In this document: positions 34,401-45,355 of the stretch, piece by piece
Layout: each line of letters starts with the position of its first letter
How positions within the stretch are numbered: position 1 is the first letter of the stretch
NCBI RefSeq assembly: GCF_047675955.1
Contig: NC_132925.1
Coordinates: forward strand, 71,615,622 to 71,679,621
DNA from: Chlorocebus sabaeus
Taxonomy: Eukaryota > Chordata > Mammalia > Primates > Cercopithecidae
DNA length: 64,000 nucleotides
Direction of reading: 5' to 3'
The notes under the pieces: model-generated
The model's database searches: none
Told to the model about the DNA's origin: nothing
Seen by the model: only the letters and a program-made list of their open reading frames with translations
Program-made: the position numbers and the translations under genes

Positions 34401-34724
34401 CTACTTCTGCAGGCCTAAAGGAAAACCTGAGCATTTCCTCCATCTTTCAAGTATATGCATCATTTTCGTATCTATTTCGAGCACATTCAGGTATTACAAG
34501 AGTCTCAGTCAATGCCAAGTGGATGCTGATTTGGTTTGCTTCTATTCCAAAACTGAAAGAAAATGCAGAGCTTATCCAAGGAAACCCCAACCCTAACCTG
34601 CCTCCCCTTGTTTTTACCCCCTTACCCATACTTACAGAAGCTCTAAGACAGCAAAAGTTCTGCCTTTTGGACAGTGACGTGTCACAGGTGGGTAGTGAAT
34701 GAGCAGGTTTCAGTAGCTCTGTTC
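34401..34724. other. unassigned non-coding DNA
   Basis: Overlapping short frames on both strands (34328-34702 and others) have no recognisable domain and are taken as chance. Confidence 0.45.
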
Positions 34725-34945
34725 ACTCAAGGGGCTAGGAGCCCAGGCTCCGGACCTAGATTTACTTGGTTCAAATCCTGACTCATATAAATTCTCCATG
34801 CATTGGTTTCCTTCTCTGCAACATGGGCACAAAAGAGTGCCTAATGAATTAGATAATATTTGTAAATTCCATAGTACACTGTTTAAGACACTGTGGAATT
34901 AACATAGTAGAGCACTGGCTATTATCATTATTTCTCCCCACTACC
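34725..34945 (+). mobile_element. MIR SINE
   Basis: 'gcccaggctccggacctagatttacttggttcaaatcctgactc', 'ttggtttccttctctgcaacatgggcac', 'agcactggctattatcattattt' give plus-strand MIR order. Confidence 0.7.
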
Positions 34946-36387
34946 ATACACTTGCATAGGAAGAGTCCAAACTATTAACCTAGGTGTTCATGATTCCATT
35001 TAAGAATGAATAAAATGCTATGAGTAGGCTTCCCTCACAAATGCACATATCACAAAATTTTATATACTGTCTCAGAGACATTACAACCCACTGAGCATCC
35101 TTATGGGCCACATACAGACATCTCTAGACAGACCATGTAAAGTTATCTGATAACTCCCACATTAGCCGGGAAGTTTTCTCAGAAAGAATAGAGTGACAAA
35201 AAGCTGCATCAACTGCTAAGAACAGGGAGACCAGACAGAAAGAAAATAGAAGAAGCTTCTGTCATGTTTCATCCCCCAATAATTATAAAATCCGTGTAAC
35301 CATTGAGTGACAAGGCTTAAAGCCAGCACATTTAAAATTTTCATTAATTAAGCTGAAGACAATATTAACTTACTTCAAAATAACAATTTAAAAAACCCTC
35401 AAACTCTTTATAAATGAAGGCTAACACAGACAATCAAATCAGCAAACACTTCAAAAATTTCATGGACTCCTTCAATTAAAAGGACTCCAGACCCTCACAC
35501 TTAACATAGTCCAATGGTCTGACCTAAGGAAGCTTTTTTAAAAACCCAAGATTACTGAAGGACAGTGACAGCTACAGTTTCTAGTGAATAAATAGAAAAC
35601 TTTTTTTTGGAAAAAAAAGTGTCATTCATTATCAGAGTATAAAATCAAGGTAGATATCCTCCTAGAGCATCTGGTTACAGAAAGCAAAAGTGGCTTATTG
35701 TAGCGGGACAAATAACCAGTTTATTATTCAATCTGAAACCAAACTTCAGATGAACAACCACATGGATTTAGAAATACTTCCAGTGGACACAATGTTAAAC
35801 CAGTTGGTTACTAAAGGCAACTTTAGACCAAACCACTGTGTTAATTGGGAAGCGATAAAATCATGCTAAAAGAAATAGATTCAACCATTTAATAAAAACT
35901 GTCAAGGGCAGACCATCTCTTTTCAGACAAGTGAAGAAGCCTTACCAGACTGGAGATCACTGCAAACATGTCTACCCACTACGTCTTCTTGGGCAATATA
36001 GTAGGGAAAGTTCTATGTTATCTCAGGCAGGACTCCTCTACACTGGGGCAAAGTTGTGCAAGAGAAAATGACTGTTTTCCATTCTCTCCATGTTCCTCTT
36101 CAGTGTCCTTCACCCATGTGTTTTTGTTGGACAACATCCCTCCTTCCCAGGTACTTTGGGAAATATGTAAACCTTAAATGCTATGCCAAAGGCAACAGCC
36201 CACTCTCTGGGTTTCTGTTGCCGCTTCTCCCTTTGAGTGCCTCTACTCTCCTCCACTCTTCTGCACTCACAATGCATCTTAGTATCTAAGGATGTAAACC
36301 TGAGAAGTTTGATGGAGTGTCATCAAGAGATAAATCATGCATTTTCCTAAGGCAAGAGGAAATGTTTGTGCAAGAAATGTCTGGGGT
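34946..36387. other. unassigned non-coding DNA
   Basis: About 1.4 kb with no recognised repeat. Holds a perfect T8/A8 palindrome at 35599-35620. Candidate single-copy sequence, but no exon or regulatory motif can be defended. Confidence 0.45.
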
Positions 36388-36429
36388 AGGGAGGGAAAGA
36401 AAGGAGGGAGGAAGGGAGGAAGGAAGAAA
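36388..36429. repeat. polypurine (GGAA/GGGA)n tract
   Basis: 42 bases without a pyrimidine, made of AGGG, AAGG and AGGA blocks; a further GGGG lies just upstream at 36383-36386. Confidence 0.9.
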
Positions 36430-36529
36430 TCTACAGACAGATTTTTGGAAGAAAAGGGTTGTTTTTTTCTTTACTGCTCTTTCTAGTAGGTTAGCCACCT
36501 CTCCTTAATGAGTCATGAAAACTTTGTAT

Positions 36530-36675
36530 ATGTAAATGTGTGTGTGTAAAACATATACATATTTTATATATACCTGTAAAATACAGATGCACATATGAAA
36601 ATGTAAAAATCTGGTGTATAATACACACACACACACATACACAAATATATAGACACACACACATATACACAAATG
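36530..36675. repeat. compound TG/TA/CA low-complexity region
   Basis: Short (TG)n at about 36537-36546, AT-rich middle, then (CA)n blocks at about 36623-36640 and 36652-36663. Confidence 0.85.
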
Positions 36676-37311
36676 GCATGAAGCAAGTTATGCTAAGAGC
36701 AACTGAAATCTTCATATAAAAATAAATTTCTTATTTATTTCAAGTTCTATTTACGGGATTATAAGCAACTTGCTTTTTTTCAGGCTTTGCCTTTTAAAAA
36801 ATAAATGTAAAGTATGCCAATGACAAACTATTAGGTTTATCTTGACCCTGAATTTCATTAGGACATGGTCCTAAATTCATATTTAACTCATTTTCTCTCC
36901 TCATACAGGATTAAGTGTTCTTGTCATGTGAGTTGCTTAAGTAGCACATTTACATCTAGATTCATATAATCTTTTCATTCTATTGTCTTCATTTGTGATT
37001 CTTTTTCAGTCTTCACTTCCTCTAGAACACATGTGATTATTTAATTTTTGATAACTGGCATTACACAGAAGACAAAACATTCTTCTGGTCAAGTGTGTTT
37101 ATAAACATTATGAAATCTGAACATTTCAAGGATCACTTCTCCTAGTGCTGGTGTCATTGCCAATGGGAACATGAAATGCTGGCCATATGCTGGAATGGGA
37201 AATCCTCAAAATCATTAGGAAAGTTAAATTATGTAGAAAGCTTCAGAACTAAATAACATAAAGAACAGTCATATCAGAGACCTAGACAGAGAAGAGCACC
37301 ATGAAAATTTG
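36676..37311. other. unassigned non-coding DNA
   Basis: Nothing recognised. Confidence 0.45.
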
Positions 37312-37528
37312 ACTCTTGAGTTAGACAAAATGAGGTTTGAATCCCAGATCCACAACTTACTGGCAGACCTCCATTTGTTTCTTGGTAAAATAGAGTTAAA
37401 AAGAGTACCCACCTAATGAGATAGCAGTGAATGTAAAATAACAATATAACTAAGGGCCTAGCAGAGTGCTTCGTTTTGAGAGTACATTGAGTGTTCTGTA
37501 AACATTAGTTGGTATTATTAATAAATAC
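37312..37528 (+). mobile_element. MIR SINE
   Basis: 'aggtttgaatcccagatccacaacttactggcag', 'gtttcttggtaaaatagagtt', 'taagggcctagcagagtgctt', 'gtaaacattagttggtattatta' in MIR order. Confidence 0.75.
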
Positions 37529-38181
37529 AAAATACCTCAATATAGTTATATACATCCTGCAATTAATCTTCTCTCCTCCCTGCAAAATTACAGGAATCAT
37601 TCTAGGATGCTTGCAAAATTACAGATACTGTAAATAAGAACCAGACTTAAACTTTGGAAGGGATGGACACCCCCCCCACCTTTGAATTCATTGTCAATTG
37701 CTAGAAATGGCAGTGTATGCTACATTTTGATAGATCTAGATGAAAAAGATATGATGTTGAAAAAAATAGTAAATTATGTACATTTATATATTAGTACTTT
37801 TATATTCAGCCATGAACACTACCTAATTTTAAAAGAATTAGAAAAACTCATGTTATTGAATTAGGGACACCATAAGAATTTAGTATCCCAGCTGGTTCAT
37901 TTGCACTCCAAACACACACTGTTCTTATTCAACTACAGCCTGTACATTCAGTTCAAGAGTGTTCTTCAAAAACCTTGTTAGTGAACTTCAGATTTCTTGG
38001 AACACCAAAAATAAGCTAGCATATGTGAAAGATCCACTGACACAGAATAATGAGTTCTGCCAGGGTTTTCAAAAACACAGGGAAATTGTCTTATTTTCTG
38101 TCTATCATTTAAAAATTATTGAGCCAGAATGACTTGAGTTAACTCATAGGAGGTCTCAGCTCTGGTTAGGAGTATATACAC

Positions 38182-38184
<3 letters not shown>
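37529..38184. other. unassigned non-coding DNA
   Basis: Contains a short C run near 37671. No gene or element recognised. Confidence 0.45.

Positions 38185-38217
<33 letters not shown>
38185..38217. repeat. (AC)n microsatellite
   Basis: 33 bases of pure AC dinucleotide. Confidence 0.97.
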
Positions 38218-38220
<3 letters not shown>

Positions 38221-38908
38221 TAATGTACAACATTTGAGAAGTCTAAATTAAAATGTGTTCTATCAATAGTTAGAATAAGATGCCTTATAATAAAGCATTT
38301 TTCAGCCTGCATTGAAATATTATTAACAAAGAGAACTAAAATATACTTTTCCTTGGAGAAATCTATATTTTGGCTTTTCATCCCAATATTGATGACTCAG
38401 TAATGGACACGAGCTGAGACAAAAAGCGACTATAAGAAAGAAGAGACTATTGATTCCAAACAGGATTTGAATTTGTGATTTAGGCCTCCATCTAACTCAT
38501 GTATGAAGTTCTTAAATGGTCTTTAGTTAGCCTTTCAGGTATGTGTCCATAAAAACTGGAAATAATCATTACATTCCTAAAGGTGATAATTACCTGGGAA
38601 AAATATATTAGTGCCTTTACTATTTCAGAGATTCCTTTTTATTTTTTAGGAGGATGAAATCCCCTGAGAAGATCCCCAACCATAGGTTTTTAATAACGAT
38701 CCCCAAAGACTCATGAGAAAACATGCTCCTTCCATAAACTTTCATAAAAGAACAGGCACATAATAAATATCCGTTGCATACAAACATGAAGTTAGGTAGT
38801 GTTTTTTCTTCATGTGGCCCTTTTCTTTAAGTTGATGAACCTCACCTCAGGTAAGATGAGGCTGTATCATTTTTTTAACCCTCTCACTACGGCAAAGAGA
38901 TTTACATA
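38218..38908. other. unassigned non-coding DNA
   Basis: Nothing recognised. Confidence 0.45.
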
Positions 38909-39251
38909 GAAATATAGAGGTTGGCCAGGCATGGTGGCTTACACCTGTAATCCCAGCAATTTGGGAGGCTGAGGTGGTTGTATTACTTGAGATCAGGAGT
39001 TCGAGACCAGCCTGGCCAACATGGCAAAATTCCATTTCTACTAAAAATGTAAAAATTAGCCAGGTGCAGTGCTGTACACCTGTAATCCCAGCTACTTGGG
39101 AGCCTGAGGCACGAGAAGCACTTGAACCCAGGAGGCAGAGGTTGCAGTGAGCCGAGATCGCACCAGTGCAATCCAGCCCGGGCAACAGAATGATACTCTG
39201 TCTCAAAAAAAAAAAAAAAAAGGAAAAGAAAAAGAAAATGAAATATAGAGG
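38909..39251 (+). mobile_element. AluS-type Alu, full length, with 12-base TSDs
   Basis: Body 38921-39239 from 'ggccaggcatggtgg' through both monomers to 'ctctgtctc' and a mixed A-rich tail. The right arm ('aggaggcagaggttgcagtgagccgagatcg') is AluS-like, not AluJ. Perfect TSDs 'gaaatatagagg' at 38909-38920 and 39240-39251. The 142-codon antisense frame over it is the familiar antisense-Alu open frame. Confidence 0.95.
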
Positions 39252-39462
39252 CTTACTATGAAAACCAAATGACAAAATCTCGCAAGTAAGCAGGACAACT
39301 TGAATATTCTTTACTGCTCTCCCATATCCTACCCTACTCTGACTTTTAAGGATTTCATAGTTCTCTTAAAGGAAGAATGGACTGAAAATTCCTAGCAGAC
39401 ATTTGCATATGGATGCTCCTTTTCCCCCTTGCTTTAACCTAGGTCAATAGTTCTCAAACTTG
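39252..39462. other. unassigned non-coding DNA
   Basis: 'aatagttctcaaacttgagtatacc' at about 39446-39470 could be a short MER5 end, too small to call. Confidence 0.4.
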
Positions 39463-39599
39463 AGTATACCTAAAATTGACTTTATAGAGTTGCAAGACAC
39501 TAGGCATACAAAACGGTATGGGTAACCCAAATAGCCAAAACAATCTTGAAAAAGAAGAAAAAGATTGGAGGTCCCACACTTCTTAGTTTCAAACTAATT

Positions 39600-40790
39600 A
39601 CTATAAAACTACTGTAATAAAACCAGTGTGGTACTGGCATAAAGATGGATATATAGACCAATAGAACAAATTAGAGCACTCAGAAATAAGCCCTCACATA
39701 TCTGCTCAAATGATTTTTGACAAGGGTGCAAGATCATTCAATGTGAAAAGAACAAACTATTGCATAAATAGTGTTGACAAAACTGGATATTCACATGCAA
39801 AAAGAAAAAAAAAAAACAAAGTTGGACACTTACCGTATACCATATACAAAAATTAATTCAAAGTGGATCAAAGACCTAAACTTAAAAGCTTAGAAGAAAA
39901 AATAGGGGAAAGCTTCTTGACATTGGATTTTAGCAATGATTTCTTGGATATGACACCAAGAGCACAAGCAACAAAAGCAAAGGTAGATAAATTAGACTAC
40001 ATCAAAATTAAAAACTTATGTGCACCAAAGGAAAAAAATCAAGAGTGGAAAGGCAATGTATGGAATGGGAGAAAATATTTCCTAATCATGTATCTGATAA
40101 AGAGTTAATAGACAGAATGTATAAAGTACTCCTACTGTTCAACAACAGCAACAACAAAACTGAACAACTTGATTAAAGATTAGGCAAAGACTTGAACAGA
40201 TGTTTCTCCAAAGAAGATATACAAATGGCCCATAAGCTCATGAAAAGATGCTCAATGTTAGTAATCATTACAGAAATGCAAATCAAAATCATAATGAGAT
40301 ACTACCTTATATGTATGGCTACTATCAAAAAAAAAAAAAACCTAAAAATCAGAAAATAAGTTTTGACAAGGATGTGGAAAAATTGGGTCATTTGTACACT
40401 GTTGGTGGGAATGAAAAATGATGTTGTCCCTATGGAAAACAATATGGTGATTCCTCAAAAAATTAAAAATAGAATTACTATATGATTTGTCAATTCCATT
40501 TCTATACCAAAAAGAATTAAAGCAGGGTCTCAAAAAGATATTTGTACATCTGTGTTCATAGCTGCATTATTCACAATAGTGCAAAGGTGGAAGGGACCCA
40601 AATGTCTATCAACAGATGAATGGATAAGTAAAATGCATTGTATACACTCAGTGGTGTATCATTCAGCTTTAAAAAGGAAGGAAATCTTGCTACATGTAAC
40701 AACATGGATGAACCTTGAGTACATTATACTACATGAAATAAGCCAGTCACAAAAAAGACAAATACTGTATGATTCTAGTTATTCGAGGTG
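39600..40790 (+). pseudogene. L1 ORF2 C-terminal remnant, heavily decayed
   Basis: Open pieces at 39863-40108 and 40552-40812 keep the ORF2 C-terminal pattern (the 'MDQRPKLKSLEEKIGESFL' and 'MFIAALFTIVQRW' beginnings correspond to segments also seen in the younger copy at 25431-27271). Many stops and frameshifts separate them. The RT active site is not present. A transposon relic, not a host gene. Confidence 0.8.
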
Positions 40791-40886
40791 TCCACAGCAG
40801 TCAAATGTATAGAAACAGAAGGTAGCATGGTGGTTGCCAGGGGCTGGGAGAGAGGGGGACACAGAGAGTTGTTGAAAGGTATAGAG

Positions 40887-41411
40887 CCGGGGTCCCTAAC
40901 CCCTGGGCCACAGACCAGCACCAGTCCAGTTCCCTGTTAAGAACTGGGCCACACAGCAGGAGGTGAGGGGCAGGTGAGCAAGCAAAGCTTCATTGTATTT
41001 ACAGCTGCTCCTCATGGCTCGCATTACAGCCTGAGCTCTACCTCCTGTCAGATCAGTGGTAGTATTAGATTCTTATGGGAGCAAGAACCCTATTGTGAAC
41101 TGCGCATCCGAGGGATCTAGGTTGTGTGCTCCTTGAGAATCTAATGCCTGATGATCTGTCACTGTCTCTCATCACCTTCAGATGGGACTATCTAGTTGCA
41201 GGAAAACAAGCTCAGGGCTCCCACTGATTCTACATTATGGTGAGTTGTATAATTATTTCATTATATATTGCAATGTAATAATAATAGAAATATAAAGTGC
41301 ACAAAAAATGTAATGCACTTGAATCATTCTGAAACCATCCCACCCTCGGTCCATGAAAAAATTTTCTTCCACAAAACCAGTTCCTGGTGCCAAGAGGGTT
41401 GGGGATCACTG
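40887..41411 (+). mobile_element. MER1A (hAT-Charlie) DNA transposon, full length, with 8-base TSD
   Basis: 525 bases, matching the usual length of about 527. Terminal inverted repeats: 'ccggggtccctaaccc' at the left and 'gggttggggatcactg' at the right. Body has 'ggaggtgaggggcaggtgag', 'gtgaactgcgcatccgagggatctagg' and 'gaaaccatcccaccctcggtcc'. TSDs gtatagag (40879-40886) and gtacagag (41412-41419) differ at one base. Non-autonomous, no transposase. Confidence 0.87.
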
Positions 41412-41565
41412 GTACAGAGTTTCAGTTCTGCAAGATGAAAAGCTCTGGAGATTGGTCACACAACAGTGGGAATATAATTAACACTAGTGAACTGTACACT
41501 TAAAAATGGCTGCGGTAGTAAATTGTATGCTGTGTGTGTTTTACCACAATTTAAAAAAATGTATT

Positions 41566-42319
41566 GGCCACATACATAAAGATCAAAGGTAATTTTGACT
41601 ATATGAAAAGTTTCATTATAAATTAATGAAAGATTTTAAGACATAACACTTACATTAAGCTGTGATTCCACTATGCTTTCGGGCTATTTGTTATTGTGTT
41701 CCCTATTTATAAAGCAATATAATTATAAGAAACTATAAACATCGACTAACCCAGATTTTTCTGGTTACTAAAGAAGAAACTGTGAAACTCTCATTTGTAG
41801 AAGTAACCCACTGCCCAAGGTTATATAGAGAGTTAACGGGATTAAAAACCTAGAAATAGTTCACTGTGCTTTTGCTGTCTATTGAAAGATAGTGTACTTC
41901 ATCCCTGAATGCTGATAACCTATCATTAAATTCAGTTGGGGATTACAGCAAATTATACCGGCCACTCTAATACACCACATCCCATCCTTATTAACTTGGT
42001 TTTCCATTTAACTTGTAATCTGATACACTGTTGCCACTCCTCTGAGAATGAAAGCGAGCTTGGGAAAAAATCTCACAGTATGTTATTAATGTGCTCCTGA
42101 GAAGTTTTGTGTAAATTGATTCATATCTTCCCATATCTCGTTGTACTTTAACTTAACCAAAACCCCAGACTGGCTCCAAGGGAAAATGAAGGGCACTTAA
42201 TAATGCAATGAGGGCAGTAAGTTTCCATGAAGAGACCACAGTGTAATAAAACAATTAATTAGGGATCACATGGAAAAAGAAACTTATTTGCACAAACGAG
42301 AACTGCTGAGAGGCACTAA
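41566..42319. other. unassigned non-coding DNA with a weak MIR-like segment
   Basis: About 41740-41860 ('actaaagaagaaactgtgaaactctc', 'gtaacccactgcccaaggttatataga') could be an antisense MIR. Nothing else recognised. Confidence 0.4.
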
Positions 42320-42760
42320 TAAATGATTATTTCATTCATTCAACATTCAACATATGTAGAGAGCCCCACTCTATGCTAGCCATTTTACTAAATCAGAGAT
42401 CAGCACGTGGTTTCTGTAAAGGGGCAGACAGTAAATATTTTAGGTTTTGCAGGCCAGATGGTCCCTGTCACCAACTACTCAACTTGCACAGTGGCATGAA
42501 AGCAGCCATAGATATTAAGTAAATCAATGGCAATGCTGTGTTCCAATACAACTTTGTTTATAAACCCAGGCAGGTGGGCTGGATTTGGTCCAAAGCCCAT
42601 AGTTGCCAACCTTTGTTCTGTGCCTTGGAAGACAAGGGTGAACTAGGTCCAGAGGTCCTTGTTTTCATGAAGCTTATATTCTAACAGACAGGAGAGGGCA
42701 AGCAGACAAAGATAAATAAATGAACAAAAGAGTATCATGCGATATTGACAAATTTTGATG
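42320..42760 (-). mobile_element. L2 LINE 3' end, antisense, split by MER3
   Basis: 'ttcattcattcaacattcaacatatg', 'agccccactctatgctagcc' before the insertion and 'ttctgtgccttggaagacaagggtgaac', 'gtccttgttttcatgaagcttatattctaacagacagg' after it form one continuous reversed L2 3' end. Confidence 0.75.
42394..42615 (+). mobile_element. MER3 (hAT-Charlie) DNA transposon
   Basis: 222 bases from 'cagagatcagcacg' to 'gttgccaacctttg'. Body: 'ctgtaaaggggcagacagtaaatattttaggttttgcaggccagatgg', 'gcatgaaagcagccatagat', 'gtgttccaatacaactttgtttataaa'. TSD no longer clear. Same family as 53785-54011; the family name is from memory. Confidence 0.78.
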
Positions 42761-43869
42761 ACCGGAATCTAGGGTAGAGCTTGGGGAGCATTACTTTTTA
42801 AAAAGTTCTCCAGGTGAGACCTCTGGTCAAATAACCTTTGTTTCTATAACTGCGGTTGGGAATAATTAGATTGTTAATGTTAATTTCATTGAAAGAATAA
42901 CAGAGAAATAGTGAAGTTGAATGAATGATCTACCAATAAATTAGCTTCTTCGATATACGAAGGCCAACATATGTGCATTATAAGTAGCATGGCTGATTGA
43001 GATACTTACACTTCACTTATATAAGAAAGCCAAATAAAATTGCCTTATGTATATAATATAAATATCATGTCAGTGTTTAAGCATTTCTCAGATTGACATA
43101 TTTTTATTAGAGGGTGGTCTTCCATATCATTACTAGAGGGTGGTTCATCCCCAAATTTTGTTTTTACAGAAATGTTTTGTGGTGACAACAGGACATGTGT
43201 TACACAAGGATTACAAGCAATTCTGATTCATCCCTAGATACATTGAGCAGGTTTTGAATTAGATAAACAATCCTCTTATCACACACAAAAAAATAGCATG
43301 GGGAGCAGCACATGGGAAGAAACCGATAAGGTCTAGGCATCTCCTGGTTAGCATTCTGCTGTGTTTTCTGCTGACTGGTCTGCAAAACTGAGAGACAGAG
43401 ACACACCTCCGGCATGACTGAGACGGTTCAAGGAGCAAGGAACAAAGCACTCTAAGGAGCACCTTAGCTAATATGGGTTGCTATTCAAATCACATCAAAA
43501 CCTCAACCTGTTCCATTAAATGACAATGAGAATAGTCATTTCGCACTAATCCTGAGGCTCATTATTTGGTCTGTGTGCTAGAACTATTGTACTAGCATTC
43601 TACTTTTACACTTAACACCCCAAAATGACAAAGAAGGATTTAACACTTATCTGGTTAACCCATTTTTTGCTTCAGAGATAAAATAGTAGTGGTATCATCT
43701 GGGAAGCAATAATGGGCTGATTGGGTTGTAAGCAACAGATTCACAAATGCCACTCTTGAACTCCCATGATGCCTCTCTCTCTTTAACAGTTTCACTATGG
43801 AATATACCACGCTAACAGTAAGTGCGTAAAACGTAAGTGCACTAACTAATTCATTACTGTATAGCAAAC
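42761..43869. other. unassigned non-coding DNA
   Basis: No element or gene recognised over about 1.1 kb. The short antisense frames at 43200-43462 and 43655-43867 show no domain. Confidence 0.45.
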
Positions 43870-44649
43870 TGTCATGTAACTGGCACTCAGGTCAAGAAAT
43901 AAAACTTTGCCAGTGTTCCAGAAGGCTCCTGGCTGTCCCTTCCCAATTATAATCTCCTCTTCCCCTTCTAAATGTAACTGTAACCAGGGGTTCTGACTTT
44001 TTTACTTATCACTTCTTTGTTTTTCTTCATGTTTGTCTTCTATGAGCTATAAATTATGTTATTGTTTATTTTGCCTTGTTTATTTGACTTGTTTATTTTT
44101 AAGCATTATATAATTGGAATAATACAGCATGCATTCTTTAAATCTGACTTCTGTTGCCCAATATTCACCATGTGAGTGAAAAATTAACTGTAATTTTTGC
44201 TTTTCACTGTTGTGTAGGATTCCATTATATGAGAATATCACTATCCATTTTACAATTGGTGGACATTTAAGTTGTGTTAAGTTTAGGGCTATTACACATA
44301 ATACTGATATGAACACTCATATATATTTCTTAGTATAAAAATGCACATAGCTAGGTATGAAATTACTAGTCTGTAAAGTGTTTGTATCTTCAATTGTATT
44401 AGCTAATGCCAATATTTGTCAAAGTGTTTCATACCAATTTACACTCTTACAAGCATCATGTAAAAATCGAAGTTGCTCATATCCTTTTTAGCACTTGGTG
44501 TTGTTAGGCTTTAATTTTAGCTACTCTGGTAGGGATCTCATTGAAGTTTTATGTTTCCCTAAGGATCAATGAGATTGAGCATCATCTCATAAGTTTATTG
44601 GCTCCTATATATGCTCTTTTGTGAACTAACTTATTTTAAGACCCTTGCC

Positions 44650-45355
44650 TATTTTTATCATTTAGCTCTTGCTGAGTGACAAACTATTCTACAACTTAGT
44701 AATTTAAAACAATAAGCATTATTTAGCTCAGAGCCATTGAGCCTCCTGGTAGTTCTTCTGCTCCAGGCTAGGTTTAGCTAATTGTGACTGTTCTGTGGGG
44801 CGTATACAGGCTGAATGGGGGCTGGATGGTCTAGGATGGCCTCACTCACATTCTCGCAATTGGCCAGCTTAGGATAGGGCTGTGGGGAAGACAAGGCCAC
44901 ATCTCCTTCATCCTCCTGTAGGCTATCTGGGTTCCAAGAGATCTAAGGGCACAGAGAGATCTGAGATACCAGACCAGCCTGGCCAACATGGTGAAACCTT
45001 CTTTCTACTAAAAATATAAAAGTTAACTGGGCATAGGTGGCGGGTGCCTGTAATTCCAGTTACTCAGGAGGCTGAGACAGGAGAATTGCTTGAACCCAGG
45101 AGACAGAGGTTGCAGTGAGCCGAGATGGTGCCACTGCACTCCAGCCTGGATGACAGAGTGAGACTCTGTCTCAAAAAAAAAAAAAAAAGAACTGCACCCC
45201 AAACCGTCATGGTCACTTCTGCAGGATTTTACTGGCCAAAATGCATCACAAAGGACTCTACCTTTTGATGAGAGTTACTGCAAAGTCACAAAAAGTATGG
45301 ATAAAGGAGGAAATGAATGGTCAGGGCCATTACTGCAACTAATCTACAAACCACT
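44650..45355. mobile_element. ancient repeat inserted in the L1, family unresolved, itself hit by an Alu
   Basis: Left part: 'gctgagtgacaaactattctacaacttagtaatttaaaac', 'ctggatggtctaggatggcctcactcacat'. Right part after the Alu: 'aactgcaccccaaaccgtcatggtcacttctgcaggattttactggcc', 'ttgatgagagttactgcaaagtcac', 'ggccattactgcaactaatctac'. This is a recognisable mammalian LTR-like layout I cannot name. Confidence 0.45.
44966..45188 (+). mobile_element. Alu, 5'-truncated
   Basis: Starts within the left monomer at 'agaccagcctggccaacatgg' and runs through the A-rich linker region and right monomer to 'gagactctgtctc' plus a 16-base A tail. Missing about the first 80 bases. No clear TSD. Confidence 0.93.

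Larger units (their letters stand above)
39463..41565 (+). mobile_element. old L1 (L1M type), 3' part, split by MER1A
   Basis: ORF2 3' portion and 3' UTR: 'ccaaatagccaaaacaatctt', 'ttgacaagggtgcaagatcattc', 'acactgttggtgggaatg', then 'atggtggttgccaggggctggg'. After the MER1A (40887-41411) it resumes at 41420 with 'tttcagttctgcaagatg' and ends in 'ttttaccacaatttaaaaaaatg', typical of L1M 3' ends. Far more diverged than the L1 at 25431. Confidence 0.85.

Noticed and set aside
38847..39275. 142-codon antisense frame
   Set aside because: The antisense Alu reading frame, seen at thousands of Alu copies.
39446..39470. MER5 end fragment
   Set aside because: About 25 bases only; cannot be told apart from chance similarity.
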